From positions 1-64,000 of the forward strand of contig JALVOC010000159.1 in the NCBI GenBank assembly GCA_027032075.1: 64,000 nucleotides of DNA, written 5' to 3'. The translations under genes and the position numbers were made by a program. Shown in pieces: positions 1 through 8,715 of the stretch. This DNA comes from Chromatiales bacterium (GTDB taxonomy: Bacteria > Pseudomonadota > Gammaproteobacteria > UBA6429 > Thiohalophilaceae). Numbering within the stretch: the stretch's first letter is position 1; each line of letters opens with the position of its first letter. The notes under the pieces are model-generated. The model did not search any database. It was not told the origin of the DNA and saw nothing but the letters and a program-made list of their open reading frames with translations.

Positions 1-15
1 CACTTGGGAAACGGA

Positions 16-125
16 GCATCAGGACCAGAGGTCTTTTACATGACCGTCAGCCGCAGGGAGGCGGCTGTCGAGCTTACAGGGAGGTATTTACAGCGTGTCA
101 TGTAAAAGACCTCTGGTCCTGATGC
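16..125. repeat. Long inverted repeat, MITE-like element
   Basis: A perfect 29-bp inverted repeat has arms at 16-44 and 97-125. The 52-bp centre holds a second hairpin (CAGCCGC at 48-54 with GCGGCTG at 61-67). No coding potential is seen inside. The layout resembles a miniature inverted-repeat element or a large structured intergenic repeat. No target-site duplication is visible, and only one copy exists in the window. Confidence 0.7.
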
Positions 126-146
126 GAAACCAGAATCTGCCAATAA

Positions 147-180
147 TGTTAAATGATCTGGTATTCGGAACACTTATTTA
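147..180. repeat. Hairpin-forming repeat, copy 1
   Basis: These 34 bp match the reverse complement of 6712-6745 at 32 positions. Inner arms TGTT and AACA and flanking AATAA/TTATT can pair into a hairpin. The copy lies downstream of the minus-strand SulP gene that ends at 269. The other copy lies downstream of argC, so both have the same orientation relative to the gene before them. A REP-like or terminator-associated role is inferred. Confidence 0.6.
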
Positions 181-268
181 GCTTTTTTTGACTTGCATCC
201 GATACGCATATTTCATGGTCCGCCGTCTGCCTCTTGCAGTTACAAACCGTATGACAAGCGAAGTTCAA

Positions 269-1798
269 TCAGGCCAACGCATCATCCGCAACATGGTAGT
301 TGGGATCCTCCATGACGTTGACCTCCACCAGGTTACCCGCCTTTTTCAACAGCTGACGGCATTCCGGCGAGAGGTGCCGCAGGTGTAGCCGTTTGCCCGC
401 CCTGATGTATTTATCGGCAAGGTTGTCGATGGCCTCGATGGCGGAGTGGTCCACCACACGGGAGTTCTGGAATTCGACGATGACCTCATCGGGATCCTCC
501 TGGGGATTGAACAGATCGAGGAAATTCTTTACCGAGCCGAAGAACAACGGACCGTTGAGTTCATAGACACGGGTGCCGTCCCCCTCATCCGAGGCCTTCA
601 CATTGATGTGTCTGGCATGTTCCCAGGCAAACGCCAGCGCCGAGACGATCACACCGATGACCACCGCGATGGCCAGATCGGTCATTACCGTCACGGCGGA
701 AACCAGGATCAGTACAAAGGCGTCGGTGCGCGGGATCCTGCCCATGATCCGCAGGCTCGACCACTCAAAGGTGGCCAGCACCACCATGAACATCACACCT
801 ACAAGTGCCGCCATCGGGATCTTCTCGATCAGGCCCGAAGCAAACAGGATGAAGCCGAGCAGGAACAGCGCGGCGGCAATGCCCGAGAGCCGCTGGCGAC
901 CGCCCGAATTCACGTTGATCATGCTCTGGCCGATCATGGCGCAGCCGCCCATGCCGCCAAAGAAACCGGTAACCGTGTTGGCGATACCCTGACCGACACA
1001 TTCACGATTGCCGCGGCCGCGGCTATTGGTAACATCGTCGATCAGGCTCAGGGTCAACAACGATTCGATGAGACCAACCGCCGCCAGAATAACGGCATAG
1101 GGAAAGACGATCTTCAGCGTTTCCCAGTTCAGCGGTACATTCGGGATATGGAAATCCGGCAGGCCGCCTTCGATGGAGGCGAGATCGCCGACCGTTTTGG
1201 TGTTGATGTCCAGACCCAGTACCAGCAGGGAAACGACGATAATGGCCGCAAGAGCGGCGGGAAACGCTCCGGTCAGTTTGGGCAGAAAGTGCATGATCGC
1301 CATGGTGAGGGCAATGAGTCCGAGCATGATCCACAATGCCTGACCACGCATCCATTCGCTGCTGCCATCCGGCAGTTCCACCTGGAAATGCTGTAACTGG
1401 GCGAGGAAGATCACGATAGCCAGGCCGTTCACGAACCCCAGCATCACCGGATAGGGCACCATGCGGATGTATTTGCCCAGTCGTAGCAGGCCGGCGCTGA
1501 TCTGGATGATCCCGGTCAGCACCACGGCGGCGAACAGGTATTCCACCCCGTGCACGGCTACCAGCGACACCATCACCACCGCCATCGCGCCGGTGGCACC
1601 GGAAATCATGCCGGGCCGTCCTCCGAAGATCGCTGCCAGCAGTCCCACCATGAAGGCGGCGTACAGCCCGACCAGTGGCTCCACCCCGGCCACGAAGGCA
1701 AAGGCGACCGCTTCCGGCACCAGGGCCAGGGCAACGGTGAGACCGGAAAGAATTTCATTCTTGAAACAGACACGACTGGCACAGCCCAGTTGGAACAT
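269..1798 (-). CDS. SulP-family inorganic anion transporter (1)
   Basis: A 509-residue SulP/SLC26-type secondary transporter of the inner membrane. Substrates in this family include sulfate and bicarbonate, and the sequence does not settle which applies. Residues about 15-385 are strongly hydrophobic with SulP landmarks ([15 protein letters not shown] near the N terminus, then a [12 protein letters not shown] segment). A cytoplasmic STAS domain follows at about 400-500 ([20 protein letters not shown]). The ATG at 1798 is preceded by GAGG at a good distance. The gene is divergent from a second, longer SulP gene with about 610 bp between them. It is close to the short end of the family's length and lacks the soluble insert of its neighbour. 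Confidence 0.92.
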   Translation of the reverse strand: MFQLGCASRVCFKNEILSGLTVALALVPEAVAFAFVAGVEPLVGLYAAFMVGLLAAIFGGRPGMISGATGAMAVVMVSLVAVHGVEYLFAAVVLTGIIQISAGLLRLGKYIRMVPYPVMLGFVNGLAIVIFLAQLQHFQVELPDGSSEWMRGQALWIMLGLIALTMAIMHFLPKLTGAFPAALAAIIVVSLLVLGLDINTKTVGDLASIEGGLPDFHIPNVPLNWETLKIVFPYAVILAAVGLIESLLTLSLIDDVTNSRGRGNRECVGQGIANTVTGFFGGMGGCAMIGQSMINVNSGGRQRLSGIAAALFLLGFILFASGLIEKIPMAALVGVMFMVVLATFEWSSLRIMGRIPRTDAFVLILVSAVTVMTDLAIAVVIGVIVSALAFAWEHARHINVKASDEGDGTRVYELNGPLFFGSVKNFLDLFNPQEDPDEVIVEFQNSRVVDHSAIEAIDNLADKYIRAGKRLHLRHLSPECRQLLKKAGNLVEVNVMEDPNYHVADDALA

Positions 1799-2119
1799 AG
1801 ATACCTCGGAAAAAGCGGGAACAAAAGGCCGCGAATCTTAACAGAATCAGTGGCGGGGGACGAATAAAAAGAGCGGGTCGCTGCCTGGAAAACGCCAGCG
1901 GATATAAAGCTGCCTGGCGGTAAAGCAGGCAGGCGTTTTGAGGAAAAACTTGTCAGCGTGGGGATTGGGAACGCGGAGGAAGTCGTCAGCCACATCTCTC
2001 AGGGAAAGGAAGGCGGCTTCAAACGGTTCATTACCCCTGGCCGCGCCAAAGCTCATGGGATCTTCCAGTTGAAACAACAAGCGCGGCCGCCCCTGTTGGA
2101 ATGTGTTTGTTTTCAAGAA
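1799..2119. other. Intergenic region between divergent SulP genes
   Basis: No convincing gene is seen here. Short open frames exist on both strands but lack a ribosome-binding site and have no recognisable protein content. The region must carry the promoter of the minus-strand SulP gene; no clear -35/-10 pair for it was picked out. The plus-strand promoter and leader of the second SulP gene begin at about 2120. Confidence 0.5.
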
Positions 2120-2149
2120 TTTACTCAGATAAGCTTGCTGTGGGATAAT
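2120..2149 (+). promoter_or_regulatory. Sigma70-type promoter for SulP gene 2
   Basis: A -10 hexamer GATAAT at 2144-2149 is preceded by TG one base upstream (extended -10). A -35 candidate TTTACT at 2120-2125 lies 18 bp away. Transcription would start near 2156, giving a leader of about 250 nt before the SulP start codon. Confidence 0.5.
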
Positions 2150-2258
2150 CACCTGAAAGGTATAGGTGATTTCCCCGGCCCGCCTTTCTTTTTCAGGATC
2201 CGGACAAGAGGTGCCGGAGAGGCTGGATCCCCGGGGGTGTTTCCCTGCCGGGTTTTTT
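2147..2258 (+). promoter_or_regulatory. Structured leader with intrinsic terminator (possible attenuator)
   Basis: The leader holds alternative pairings. AATCACCT (2147-2154) can pair with AGGTGATT (2164-2171), while CCTGAAA (2152-2158) can instead pair with TTTCAGG (2191-2197). Two GGATCC blocks (2196-2201, 2225-2230) can also pair. A GC-rich hairpin then runs from CCCGGGGG (2230-2237) to CCGGG (2248-2252) and is followed by six T (2253-2258), as in an intrinsic terminator. It sits about 150 nt before the start codon with no gene upstream on this strand. Attenuation or a riboswitch-like role is inferred; no known riboswitch class was recognised. Confidence 0.4.
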
Positions 2259-2401
2259 GCAAAATATTAACAGGCATGTTTTCGCCATTCTCACATCCGC
2301 GGGCCCAAGCCGGTGGCTACAACAGGTTTATTGTGAGAGAAGCGGGTCGCGGGCCGGTTAATTGGTTCTTTCAGATGCCGGGCCGCATGGGTCGCTGAGA
2401 C

Positions 2402-2452
2402 AAAAAACGATGCAACAAAAAACGATGCAACAAAAAACGATGCAACAAAAAG
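2402..2452 (+). repeat. Three 15-bp tandem repeats spanning SulP start codons
   Basis: The unit ATGCAACAAAAAACG occurs in tandem from 2410, and its third copy diverges at the end. Each copy encodes Met-Gln-Gln-Lys-Thr/Asp and supplies an in-frame ATG at 2410, 2425 and 2440. Slippage would change the number of start codons without a frameshift. Confidence 0.75.
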
Positions 2453-4584
2453 ACAAAGGCCACCTGCTCACCTCCTTCTTTCCTTTTTTGCACTGGTTAC
2501 CGGAGCTGAAGGATCCAGTTACCCTCAAGGTGGATTTTGTCGCCGGTCTGACTGTGGCCCTGGTGCTGATCCCCCAATCCATGGCTTATGCCCAGCTGGC
2601 TGGCTTGCCACCATACTATGGCCTCTATGCCTCTTTTCTGCCACCGATGGTGGCTGCGCTCTTCGGTTCTTCGCGCCAGTTGGCAACCGGTCCGGTGGCG
2701 GTGGTCTCGCTGATGACCGCGGCGGCACTCGAACCGCTGGCTGCTACAGGCAGTCCGGGTTATATCGCTTATGCCATTTTACTGGCCTTTATGGTGGGTG
2801 TGTTCCAGTTCCTGCTCGGTGTACTGCGGCTGGGGTTACTGGTGAATTTTCTTTCCCACCCCGTGGTACTGGGCTTCACCAATGCCGCGGCTATCATCAT
2901 CGCCACCTCGCAATTGTCCAAGATTTTCGGAGTAACGGTGGAAAAGGCCGACTACCAGTACGAGACCGTCTGGCGGGTTATTCTGGCGGCGGTGGATCAG
3001 ATCCATTGGCCAACCTTCTTTATGGCGGTATTGGCCTTCGGCATTATGGCGGGTTTGAAAAAATGGTCTCCCCGGGCGCCCGGTGTCCTCATCGCTGTGG
3101 CTGTTACCACCCTTTTGTCCTGGGGGGTGGGATTTCAGCAGGTGCAAACCACCAGCCATGACCAGCTGGCGACAGACTCGGTCAAATCATTGATCGCCGA
3201 TCTGCTTCGCTTGCGGGATCAGCATGACCCACTGGCAGAACAGCTGGTTGCAGCCGAGAAAGCATTGCTGGTTGCCGAAAAGGCATATGGTCCGGACGAC
3301 AACCGCACCCTGGCGGCACTGAGGAAAAGGGATGCTCTTGTTCACCGCGTGCGGGGGCTGGCTGACTCGTTGAAGACAGAGTTGAAAGAATTGAAGTCGC
3401 TGCATTTTGTATCTGCACCGGCTGCGAACGGCAGTGTTTTCTACCTGAAACATGCTGTGCCAGAAGGCGTGACGACAGAGGAGACCGTCTGGCAGATCGA
3501 AAAGATCAGCAAGGACGGTATCGTATTCCATGCCGGCGGCAAGGTAGTAGGCACTATTCCGCAGACCCTGCCTGCATTCCGTCTGCCGCGGTTCGATAGC
3601 AACCGCCTTCTGGAATTTATGGCGACGGCTGTCTTCATCAGCCTGATTGGCTTCATGGAGGCGATTTCCATTGCCAAGGCCATGGCGGCCCGGACACGCC
3701 AGCGCCTGGATCCGAACCAGGAACTGATCGGCCAGGGCCTCGCTAACGTCGTCGGCAGTATGTTTGGCAGCTATGCCGTCTCCGGATCGTTTTCCCGCTC
3801 GGCCGTCAATATCAGTGCAGGGGCGCGAACCGGTTTTTCCTCCGTGGTCACCAGCCTGGTGGTGGCGGTGACCCTGCTGTTCCTGACGCCGTTATTGTAT
3901 CACCTCCCACGCGCCACGCTGGCCGCGGTGATTATGATGGCGGTGTTCGGACTGATTAACATCAAGCCGATTATCCACGCATGGCGATCCCATGTGCACG
4001 ATGGCCTGGCGGCAGTGATCACGTTTGTTTTGACTCTGGTTCTGGCTCCGCACGTGGAGACTGGCATCATCATCGGGGTTTTGCTGTCCCTTGCGCTGTT
4101 TCTGTATCGCAGCATGAAGCCAAGAGTGGCGGAACTCTCCCTCTACCGGGATGGCACCTACCGTGACGTGTCCTTCAACAAGCTGGATACCTGTGATGAG
4201 ATTTCCCTGCTGCGCTGGGATGGTTCGCTGTATTTCGCCAACGTGAGTTACTTCGAGGATCAGATCCTCGATCGTCTGAGTTCGAAGCCGAAACTGAAAT
4301 ACATCATCATTGATGCCGAGGGTATCAACCAGCTGGATGCGACCGGCGAGGAAATGGTCACCAACCTGGTGAAGCAGCTGCGGGATTCGGGCGTTGTCAT
4401 GTATTTTGCCCGCGCCAAGAAACAGATCCTGGATACCCTGCGCCACACAGGCTCAATGGAAAAAATCGGCGAGGACTATTTCTTCCCGCGCGTCAAGCAG
4501 GCGATCGACAAGGCATGGCAGGAACTGGGAGAGGATCATGCCAGAACCTGCCCGTTGAGTCCGGAGTACGGGCGGGCCGGTTGA
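2410..4584 (+). CDS. SulP-family anion transporter (2) with large soluble insert
   Basis: A 724-residue SulP transporter with a C-terminal STAS domain (about residues 575-700; LKYIIIDAEGINQLDATGEE). Membrane segments fill about residues 40-240 and 395-560. Between them lies an insert of about 140 residues (242-381) that is hydrophilic, rich in Glu, Lys and Leu, and probably helical or coiled-coil. Membrane topology would place it in one loop, probably periplasmic. The reading frame opens upstream at a TTG (2362), but ATG 2410 with GAGA nine bases ahead is the better start; ATGs at 2425 and 2440 are alternatives made by a tandem repeat. Anion transport is well supported, the substrate is not, and the insert has no function I can name. 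Confidence 0.9.
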   Translation: MQQKTMQQKTMQQKDKGHLLTSFFPFLHWLPELKDPVTLKVDFVAGLTVALVLIPQSMAYAQLAGLPPYYGLYASFLPPMVAALFGSSRQLATGPVAVVSLMTAAALEPLAATGSPGYIAYAILLAFMVGVFQFLLGVLRLGLLVNFLSHPVVLGFTNAAAIIIATSQLSKIFGVTVEKADYQYETVWRVILAAVDQIHWPTFFMAVLAFGIMAGLKKWSPRAPGVLIAVAVTTLLSWGVGFQQVQTTSHDQLATDSVKSLIADLLRLRDQHDPLAEQLVAAEKALLVAEKAYGPDDNRTLAALRKRDALVHRVRGLADSLKTELKELKSLHFVSAPAANGSVFYLKHAVPEGVTTEETVWQIEKISKDGIVFHAGGKVVGTIPQTLPAFRLPRFDSNRLLEFMATAVFISLIGFMEAISIAKAMAARTRQRLDPNQELIGQGLANVVGSMFGSYAVSGSFSRSAVNISAGARTGFSSVVTSLVVAVTLLFLTPLLYHLPRATLAAVIMMAVFGLINIKPIIHAWRSHVHDGLAAVITFVLTLVLAPHVETGIIIGVLLSLALFLYRSMKPRVAELSLYRDGTYRDVSFNKLDTCDEISLLRWDGSLYFANVSYFEDQILDRLSSKPKLKYIIIDAEGINQLDATGEEMVTNLVKQLRDSGVVMYFARAKKQILDTLRHTGSMEKIGEDYFFPRVKQAIDKAWQELGEDHARTCPLSPEYGRAG

Positions 4585-4774
4585 TCCCTGACTGCAGGGA
4601 TCCGGGCTACCATCACATCGGCCGCGTGCGGGTTTTCGCAACTGCGGTATCGTTTTTTCTCCCTCCCGGTTTTCAATCCAATCTGTACTGGTCGATTTAA
4701 TAAAAGACTGTATCTGTCATGCATCCTTTTTTTTGGCTAGGGTTGTCACATAAACCGGAGAAAAGGAGATGCAC

Positions 4775-5662
4775 ATGTCATTGTGTTGGCTGGACGGGAC
4801 ACTGGTGAACGAAGATCAGGCAAAGGTGTCGGTGTTTGATCATGGGCTGTTGTACGGTGACGGCGTGTTCGAAGGGATCCGTTTCTATAATCATCGGCCT
4901 TTCCAGCTTCAGCCGCATTTGCGGCGGTTGCTTCATTCCGCCAAAGTGATTGGCCTGTCGATTCCTTACACAGTGGAGGAGATAGCGGACGCGATCAATG
5001 AGGTCATTGGCGCATTTGCAGAGCCGGATGGTTACCTGCGGCTTGTGGTTACGCGTGGCAAGGGATCATTGGGTATCGATCCTTCCTCGTGTAAACGCAG
5101 CACAGTATTTATTATTGCGGAACGTCCCGCCTTTGTCGCCCCGCATGTTCAGAAAAAAGGGGCAAGACTCATCATTGCAGCCACCCGCCGTCTGCCCCCG
5201 GATGGGCTGGATCCGCGTGTCAAATCACTGAACTATCTGAATCATATTCTTGCCAGGATGGAAGCCGTGCAGGCCGGCGCGGATGAGGCCATTCTCTTGA
5301 ACACGCAGGGAAATGTAACCGAGGGGACAACAGACAATGTCTTCGTTGTGAGGGATCAGCAAATATTCACACCAGCGGTGACAGAGGGTGCGCTGGACGG
5401 GATCACGCGGCAAGTCGTGCTGGAACTGGCCGGTGAACTTGGTCTTGCCTGCAGGCAACAAACCTTGTCTCCCTATGATCTCTATACGGCAGATGAGTGT
5501 TTTCTCACAGGCACGGCGGTGGAATTGATTGCGGTACGTGAGATCGATGGCCGTATGCTTCCGTCATCTCCCGGCCCTGTTTTTCATCGTCTTCAAGAGG
5601 CATTCCGTAACAGGATCCAGAATGAAGCGGGTTATGAATCCCGCAAGAGCGCAGTGTCATGA
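4775..5662 (+). CDS. ilvE: Class IV PLP aminotransferase, branched-chain type
   Basis: A 295-residue fold-type IV PLP enzyme, most like branched-chain amino-acid transaminases, which convert 2-oxo acids and glutamate to Val, Leu and Ile. Seen: FDHGLLYGDGVFEG near the N terminus, the Schiff-base lysine in RVKSLNYLNH (about Lys150), NVTEGTTDNVF for cofactor binding and FLTGTAVEL near the C terminus. ATG 4775 is preferred over ATG 4769 because AGGAG ends at 4768, six bases ahead. The gene overlaps argC by four bases (ATGA), so the two are probably translated together. D-amino-acid transaminase or aminodeoxychorismate lyase are alternatives within the same fold. Confidence 0.8.
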   Translation: MSLCWLDGTLVNEDQAKVSVFDHGLLYGDGVFEGIRFYNHRPFQLQPHLRRLLHSAKVIGLSIPYTVEEIADAINEVIGAFAEPDGYLRLVVTRGKGSLGIDPSSCKRSTVFIIAERPAFVAPHVQKKGARLIIAATRRLPPDGLDPRVKSLNYLNHILARMEAVQAGADEAILLNTQGNVTEGTTDNVFVVRDQQIFTPAVTEGALDGITRQVVLELAGELGLACRQQTLSPYDLYTADECFLTGTAVELIAVREIDGRMLPSSPGPVFHRLQEAFRNRIQNEAGYESRKSAVS

Positions 5663-6714
5663 TCCGTGCCGGCGTACTTGGTGCTACCGGCTATATGGGG
5701 GGCGAGGTGATCCGTGTCTTGCTCAACCACCCTGAGGTTGAACTGGCCTGGGCTGCAAGCCGCTCGCAAGGACGGATCGAAGTGCATCATCCCAATCTGT
5801 ACGGGAGAGGGATTGAACTCGTTTCCCTTGACGCGATAACGGCATGCGATGTTGTTTTCATGGCAGTACCCGTCTCTGCCTCCCTTGAGATGGCGCCACG
5901 CCTGCTGCAAATGGGTTGCCGGCTGATTGACCTTGGTGCCGCCTTTCGTCTCTCTTCGCAATCTCTGTGGGAGGATGCATACGGGCGGTCCCATGATCAA
6001 TGGCACCTGGCGGAAGAGGCGGTGTACGGGATATCCGAGCTTCATCTTGATGTGATCAAACAGGCTCGGCTTGTTGCCAACCCGGGTTGTTTCTCTTCTG
6101 CGGCTGTTCTGGGGCTGGCGCCCTTGCTCGAGGAGAAACTTGTCGATACGAATTTACTTGTGGTAAACGGTCTTTCCGGTACGGCGGGAGCGGGCGCAGA
6201 ACTGTCGCGGGCGGCACACCATCCCGAAATCGGCAACAATCTTGTGCCCTACAACGTCGTGGACCATCGGCACACTTACGAGATGGAACAGGAATTGTCA
6301 CAACTCGTGGCGGACGTGGTTCGTGTACATTTTACTCCGACCTATGTACCCATTACCCGGGGTATTCTTGCTGTCTGCCATGCTTTCAGCCTGGCGGGCG
6401 TCACGCGCAAGCGTCTAATCAAACTCTATCGTGATTATTACCATGATCATCCCTTTGTGCGGTTTTATGATTTGCCGCAAGATAAAAATGCCGCCTGGCA
6501 ATACCGCTCCTACCCATGGGTGAGTACGGTTGCCGGCACAAATTACTGTCATATCGGTCTGGATGTCGACAGCAAACGGGACCGCATTGTCGTCTTCAGT
6601 GTGTTGGACAGTCTTGGCAAGGGAGGTGCGCAGGTGGGAATTGAAAACATGAACCTGATGTTCGGTCTGCAACGCACATCGGGTCTGCGGCATATCGGTT
6701 GTCATCCAAATTAA
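5659..6714 (+). CDS. argC: N-acetyl-gamma-glutamyl-phosphate reductase
   Basis: A 351-residue ArgC-family protein, the NADPH-dependent third step of arginine synthesis. The N terminus has the nucleotide-binding GVLGATGYMGGEVIRVL. The catalytic cysteine lies in NPGCFSSA (about Cys144). GLSGTAGAGAELS and FTPTYVPITRG are typical for the family. The start overlaps the stop of the transaminase gene (ATGA). No other arginine gene is nearby, so it could be the main argC or a paralogue serving another acyl-phosphate. Its stop codon is part of a hairpin-forming repeat. Confidence 0.9.
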   Translation: MIRAGVLGATGYMGGEVIRVLLNHPEVELAWAASRSQGRIEVHHPNLYGRGIELVSLDAITACDVVFMAVPVSASLEMAPRLLQMGCRLIDLGAAFRLSSQSLWEDAYGRSHDQWHLAEEAVYGISELHLDVIKQARLVANPGCFSSAAVLGLAPLLEEKLVDTNLLVVNGLSGTAGAGAELSRAAHHPEIGNNLVPYNVVDHRHTYEMEQELSQLVADVVRVHFTPTYVPITRGILAVCHAFSLAGVTRKRLIKLYRDYYHDHPFVRFYDLPQDKNAAWQYRSYPWVSTVAGTNYCHIGLDVDSKRDRIVVFSVLDSLGKGGAQVGIENMNLMFGLQRTSGLRHIGCHPN

Positions 6715-6759
6715 ACAAGTGTTCCGAATACCGGATCATTTAACACTACACTTGTTTAA
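6711..6759. repeat. Hairpin-forming repeat, copy 2, at the end of argC
   Basis: Twelve-base arms TTAAACAAGTGT (6711-6722) and ACACTTGTTTAA (6748-6759) are perfect complements around a 25-base loop. Positions 6712-6745 match the reverse complement of 147-180 at 32 of 34 bases. It lies between convergent argC and acr3, overlaps the argC stop codon and is followed by CCTTTTT (6763-6769), so it may also end transcription. Confidence 0.65.
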
Positions 6760-6781
6760 ACGCCTTTTTCACACAGCTACA

Positions 6782-7897
6782 TTAATGTTGTGCATGCACG
6801 TGCACATCGCCGGCACAGCACACCTCATGGGGCACGACACCGCTGCGGCGTTCATACCAGTCACGTGACTGGTTGACGACGCGCACTGCCAGCAGCATGA
6901 CCGGTACTTCGATGAGTACGCCGACCACGGTGGCGAGCGCAGCCCCCGATTCGAAACCAAAAAGCGCGATGGCTGTGGCTACCGCCAGTTCGAAGAAATT
7001 GCTGGCGCCGATCAATGCCGATGGGCCTGCCACACAATGGGGTGAACGCACCAGCCGGTTGAGAATATAGGCAACCCCCGAATTCAGGAAAACCTGGATC
7101 AGGATGGGTATCGCCAGCAAGGCGATAATCAACGGTTGGGTAATGATCTGTTCCCCCTGGAATCCGAATAACAGTACCAGTGTCGCCAGTAAGGCAACAA
7201 GTGAAAGCGGTTGCATCCGTTTGATGACATGTGCCAGCCGCGCAAAACCATGTTGCCGTTTCAGCAAGGCGTTTCGCCACAGGCTGGTGATGATCAGTGG
7301 TATCACGATGTAGATCAGCACGGACAATAACAGCGTATCCCAGGGTACCCTGATATCGGACAGTCCCAGCAGTGAACCTACGATGGGTGCGAAGGCAAAG
7401 ACCATAATCACGTCATTCAGTGCGACCTGTGACAAGGTAAAGTGTGGCTCACCCCGCATCAGATGGCTCCAGACAAACACCATCGCGGTGCAGGGAGCCG
7501 CGGCGAGGATGATTAACCCGGCGATGTAGGAATCTATCTGTTCTGCCGGGAGCCACGGACGAAACAGATATCCAATGCATAACCAGGCCAATAGCGCCAT
7601 GGAGAAAGGCTTTATGCACCAATTGACGAACAGGGTTACACCAACCCCCCGCCAGTGTTGCCGCACGCCTTTGAGCGCTTTCAGATCGATCTTCAGCAAC
7701 ATCGGGATGATCATCAGCCACACGAGTATCGCCACCGGCAGGTTGATATGCGCCGCTTCGATGCGGCCTATCGTCTGGAAAATATCAGGAAACAGATGCC
7801 CCAGCCCGATGCCGGCAAGAATGCACAGCATGACCCACAGGGTGAGATAGCGTTCGAACAGGCTCATCTCACTGTTTTTCTTCTTTACACTGCTCAT
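6782..7897 (-). CDS. acr3: Arsenite efflux transporter, ACR3 family
   Basis: A 371-residue inner-membrane carrier with about ten hydrophobic segments that extrudes arsenite. The conserved ACR3 cysteine is present in AAAPCTAMVFVWS, and LNDVIMVFAFAP is a further family block. It is the last gene of arsR-arsC-acr3 and overlaps the end of arsC by four bases, giving coupled translation. Expression is expected to be relieved by arsenite through the ArsR at the head of the operon. The C terminus ends in a short His-rich tail (HVHVHAQH). Confidence 0.93.
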   Translation of the reverse strand: MSSVKKKNSEMSLFERYLTLWVMLCILAGIGLGHLFPDIFQTIGRIEAAHINLPVAILVWLMIIPMLLKIDLKALKGVRQHWRGVGVTLFVNWCIKPFSMALLAWLCIGYLFRPWLPAEQIDSYIAGLIILAAAPCTAMVFVWSHLMRGEPHFTLSQVALNDVIMVFAFAPIVGSLLGLSDIRVPWDTLLLSVLIYIVIPLIITSLWRNALLKRQHGFARLAHVIKRMQPLSLVALLATLVLLFGFQGEQIITQPLIIALLAIPILIQVFLNSGVAYILNRLVRSPHCVAGPSALIGASNFFELAVATAIALFGFESGAALATVVGVLIEVPVMLLAVRVVNQSRDWYERRSGVVPHEVCCAGDVHVHAQH

Positions 7898-8328
7898 GCT
7901 GTTTCCTTTGCTTCCTCGTGTTTTAAACGATCGATGAGGTCAATCACGCGCAGCCGGATGTTGTCGCGGCTTTTTCTGAATGTCTGCATGATTTCTTCTT
8001 CTGTGCCGCTGGCCTTCGCCGGATCACTGAGGGGCCAATGTTCCTTGCGTGTACCTGCTGGCAGCAGCGGACAATGCTCGTCGGCGTGCCCGCATACGGT
8101 GACAACGTAGTCGGCCCATTCGAGCATGGCAGGCGTAAGCCTGGTGGAGTCCTGCGCGGAGATGTCCACGCCGGCTTCCTGCATCACCGCTATCGCACGT
8201 GGGTTCTTGCCATGGGACTCGATACCCGCCGATTGAACCTGGAAGCCGTCTCCACCGAGTTGACGTGCCCAGCCTTCCGCCATTTGGGAACGGCAGGAAT
8301 TGCCGGTACATAAAAACAACAGGTTCAT
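7894..8328 (-). CDS. arsC: Arsenate reductase, low-MW phosphatase (thioredoxin) type
   Basis: A 144-residue cytoplasmic enzyme reducing arsenate to arsenite. The phosphatase-like P-loop CTGNSCRS is at residues 7-14, and two more cysteines lie in TVCGHADEHC. This is the three-cysteine layout of the thioredoxin-coupled class. The open frame extends upstream into arsR, but ATG 8328 places the P-loop at the N terminus as the family requires. The arsenite it makes is the substrate of the ACR3 pump encoded next. Confidence 0.92.
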   Translation of the reverse strand: MNLLFLCTGNSCRSQMAEGWARQLGGDGFQVQSAGIESHGKNPRAIAVMQEAGVDISAQDSTRLTPAMLEWADYVVTVCGHADEHCPLLPAGTRKEHWPLSDPAKASGTEEEIMQTFRKSRDNIRLRVIDLIDRLKHEEAKETA

Positions 8329-8353
8329 CCGGCTTGTTTCTGCTTTGCACGTC

Positions 8354-8707
8354 TCAGGCACAACACGCTGATCCTGGACGGTTGGGCATTGCCGCCAATG
8401 CCGCTCTGTCATTCGCAAAAGGTGCCTGCTCCAGAACCCCGCCGGTGGTGGTTGCAATCACCTGGCTGATCCATTCCGGCAAGCCGGGGTGGAGCCGGTA
8501 ATAAATCCACTGACCCTGGCGCCGATCCATTACGAGACCGGCATCCCGCAGGGCCGCCAGATGGCGGGAGACTTTGGGCTGGATCACCCCAAGCGCATGG
8601 GTGAGTTCACAGACGCACAGCTCGCCTTCCTGCTGCATCAGCAGCAGGCAGCGCAGGCGGGTTTCATCGGATAGAAGTTGAAAATAGTGGCTGGGTCGTA
8701 TCGTCAT
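8354..8707 (-). CDS. arsR: ArsR-family arsenic-responsive repressor
   Basis: A 117-residue winged-helix repressor. The arsenite-binding ELCVCEL motif is in the middle, followed by the recognition helix region QPKVSRHLAALRDAGLV. A C-terminal Cys-Cys pair (SACCA) may add metal ligands. It heads the arsR-arsC-acr3 operon. Its ATG lies only eight bases after the -10 hexamer, with no room for a ribosome-binding site, so the mRNA is probably leaderless. Confidence 0.94.
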   Translation of the reverse strand: MTIRPSHYFQLLSDETRLRCLLLMQQEGELCVCELTHALGVIQPKVSRHLAALRDAGLVMDRRQGQWIYYRLHPGLPEWISQVIATTTGGVLEQAPFANDRAALAAMPNRPGSACCA

Positions 8708-8715
8708 GGCGCCGA

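Noticed and set aside
446-1396. Long plus-strand open frame antisense to SulP gene 1
   Set aside because: It mirrors the codon structure of the real gene, has no ribosome-binding site and its protein is low-complexity charged sequence without family resemblance.
1847-2152. Minus-strand 101-codon open frame between the SulP genes
   Set aside because: No ribosome-binding site, no recognisable content and it covers the likely promoter of SulP gene 2.
2402-2452. Tandem 15-bp units as a CRISPR array
   Set aside because: Units are contiguous without spacers and keep a coding frame.
147-6745. The inverted 34-bp repeats as ends of a transposon
   Set aside because: No transposase or resolvase lies between them, no target duplication is visible, and one copy overlaps the argC stop codon; a hairpin repeat is the simpler reading.
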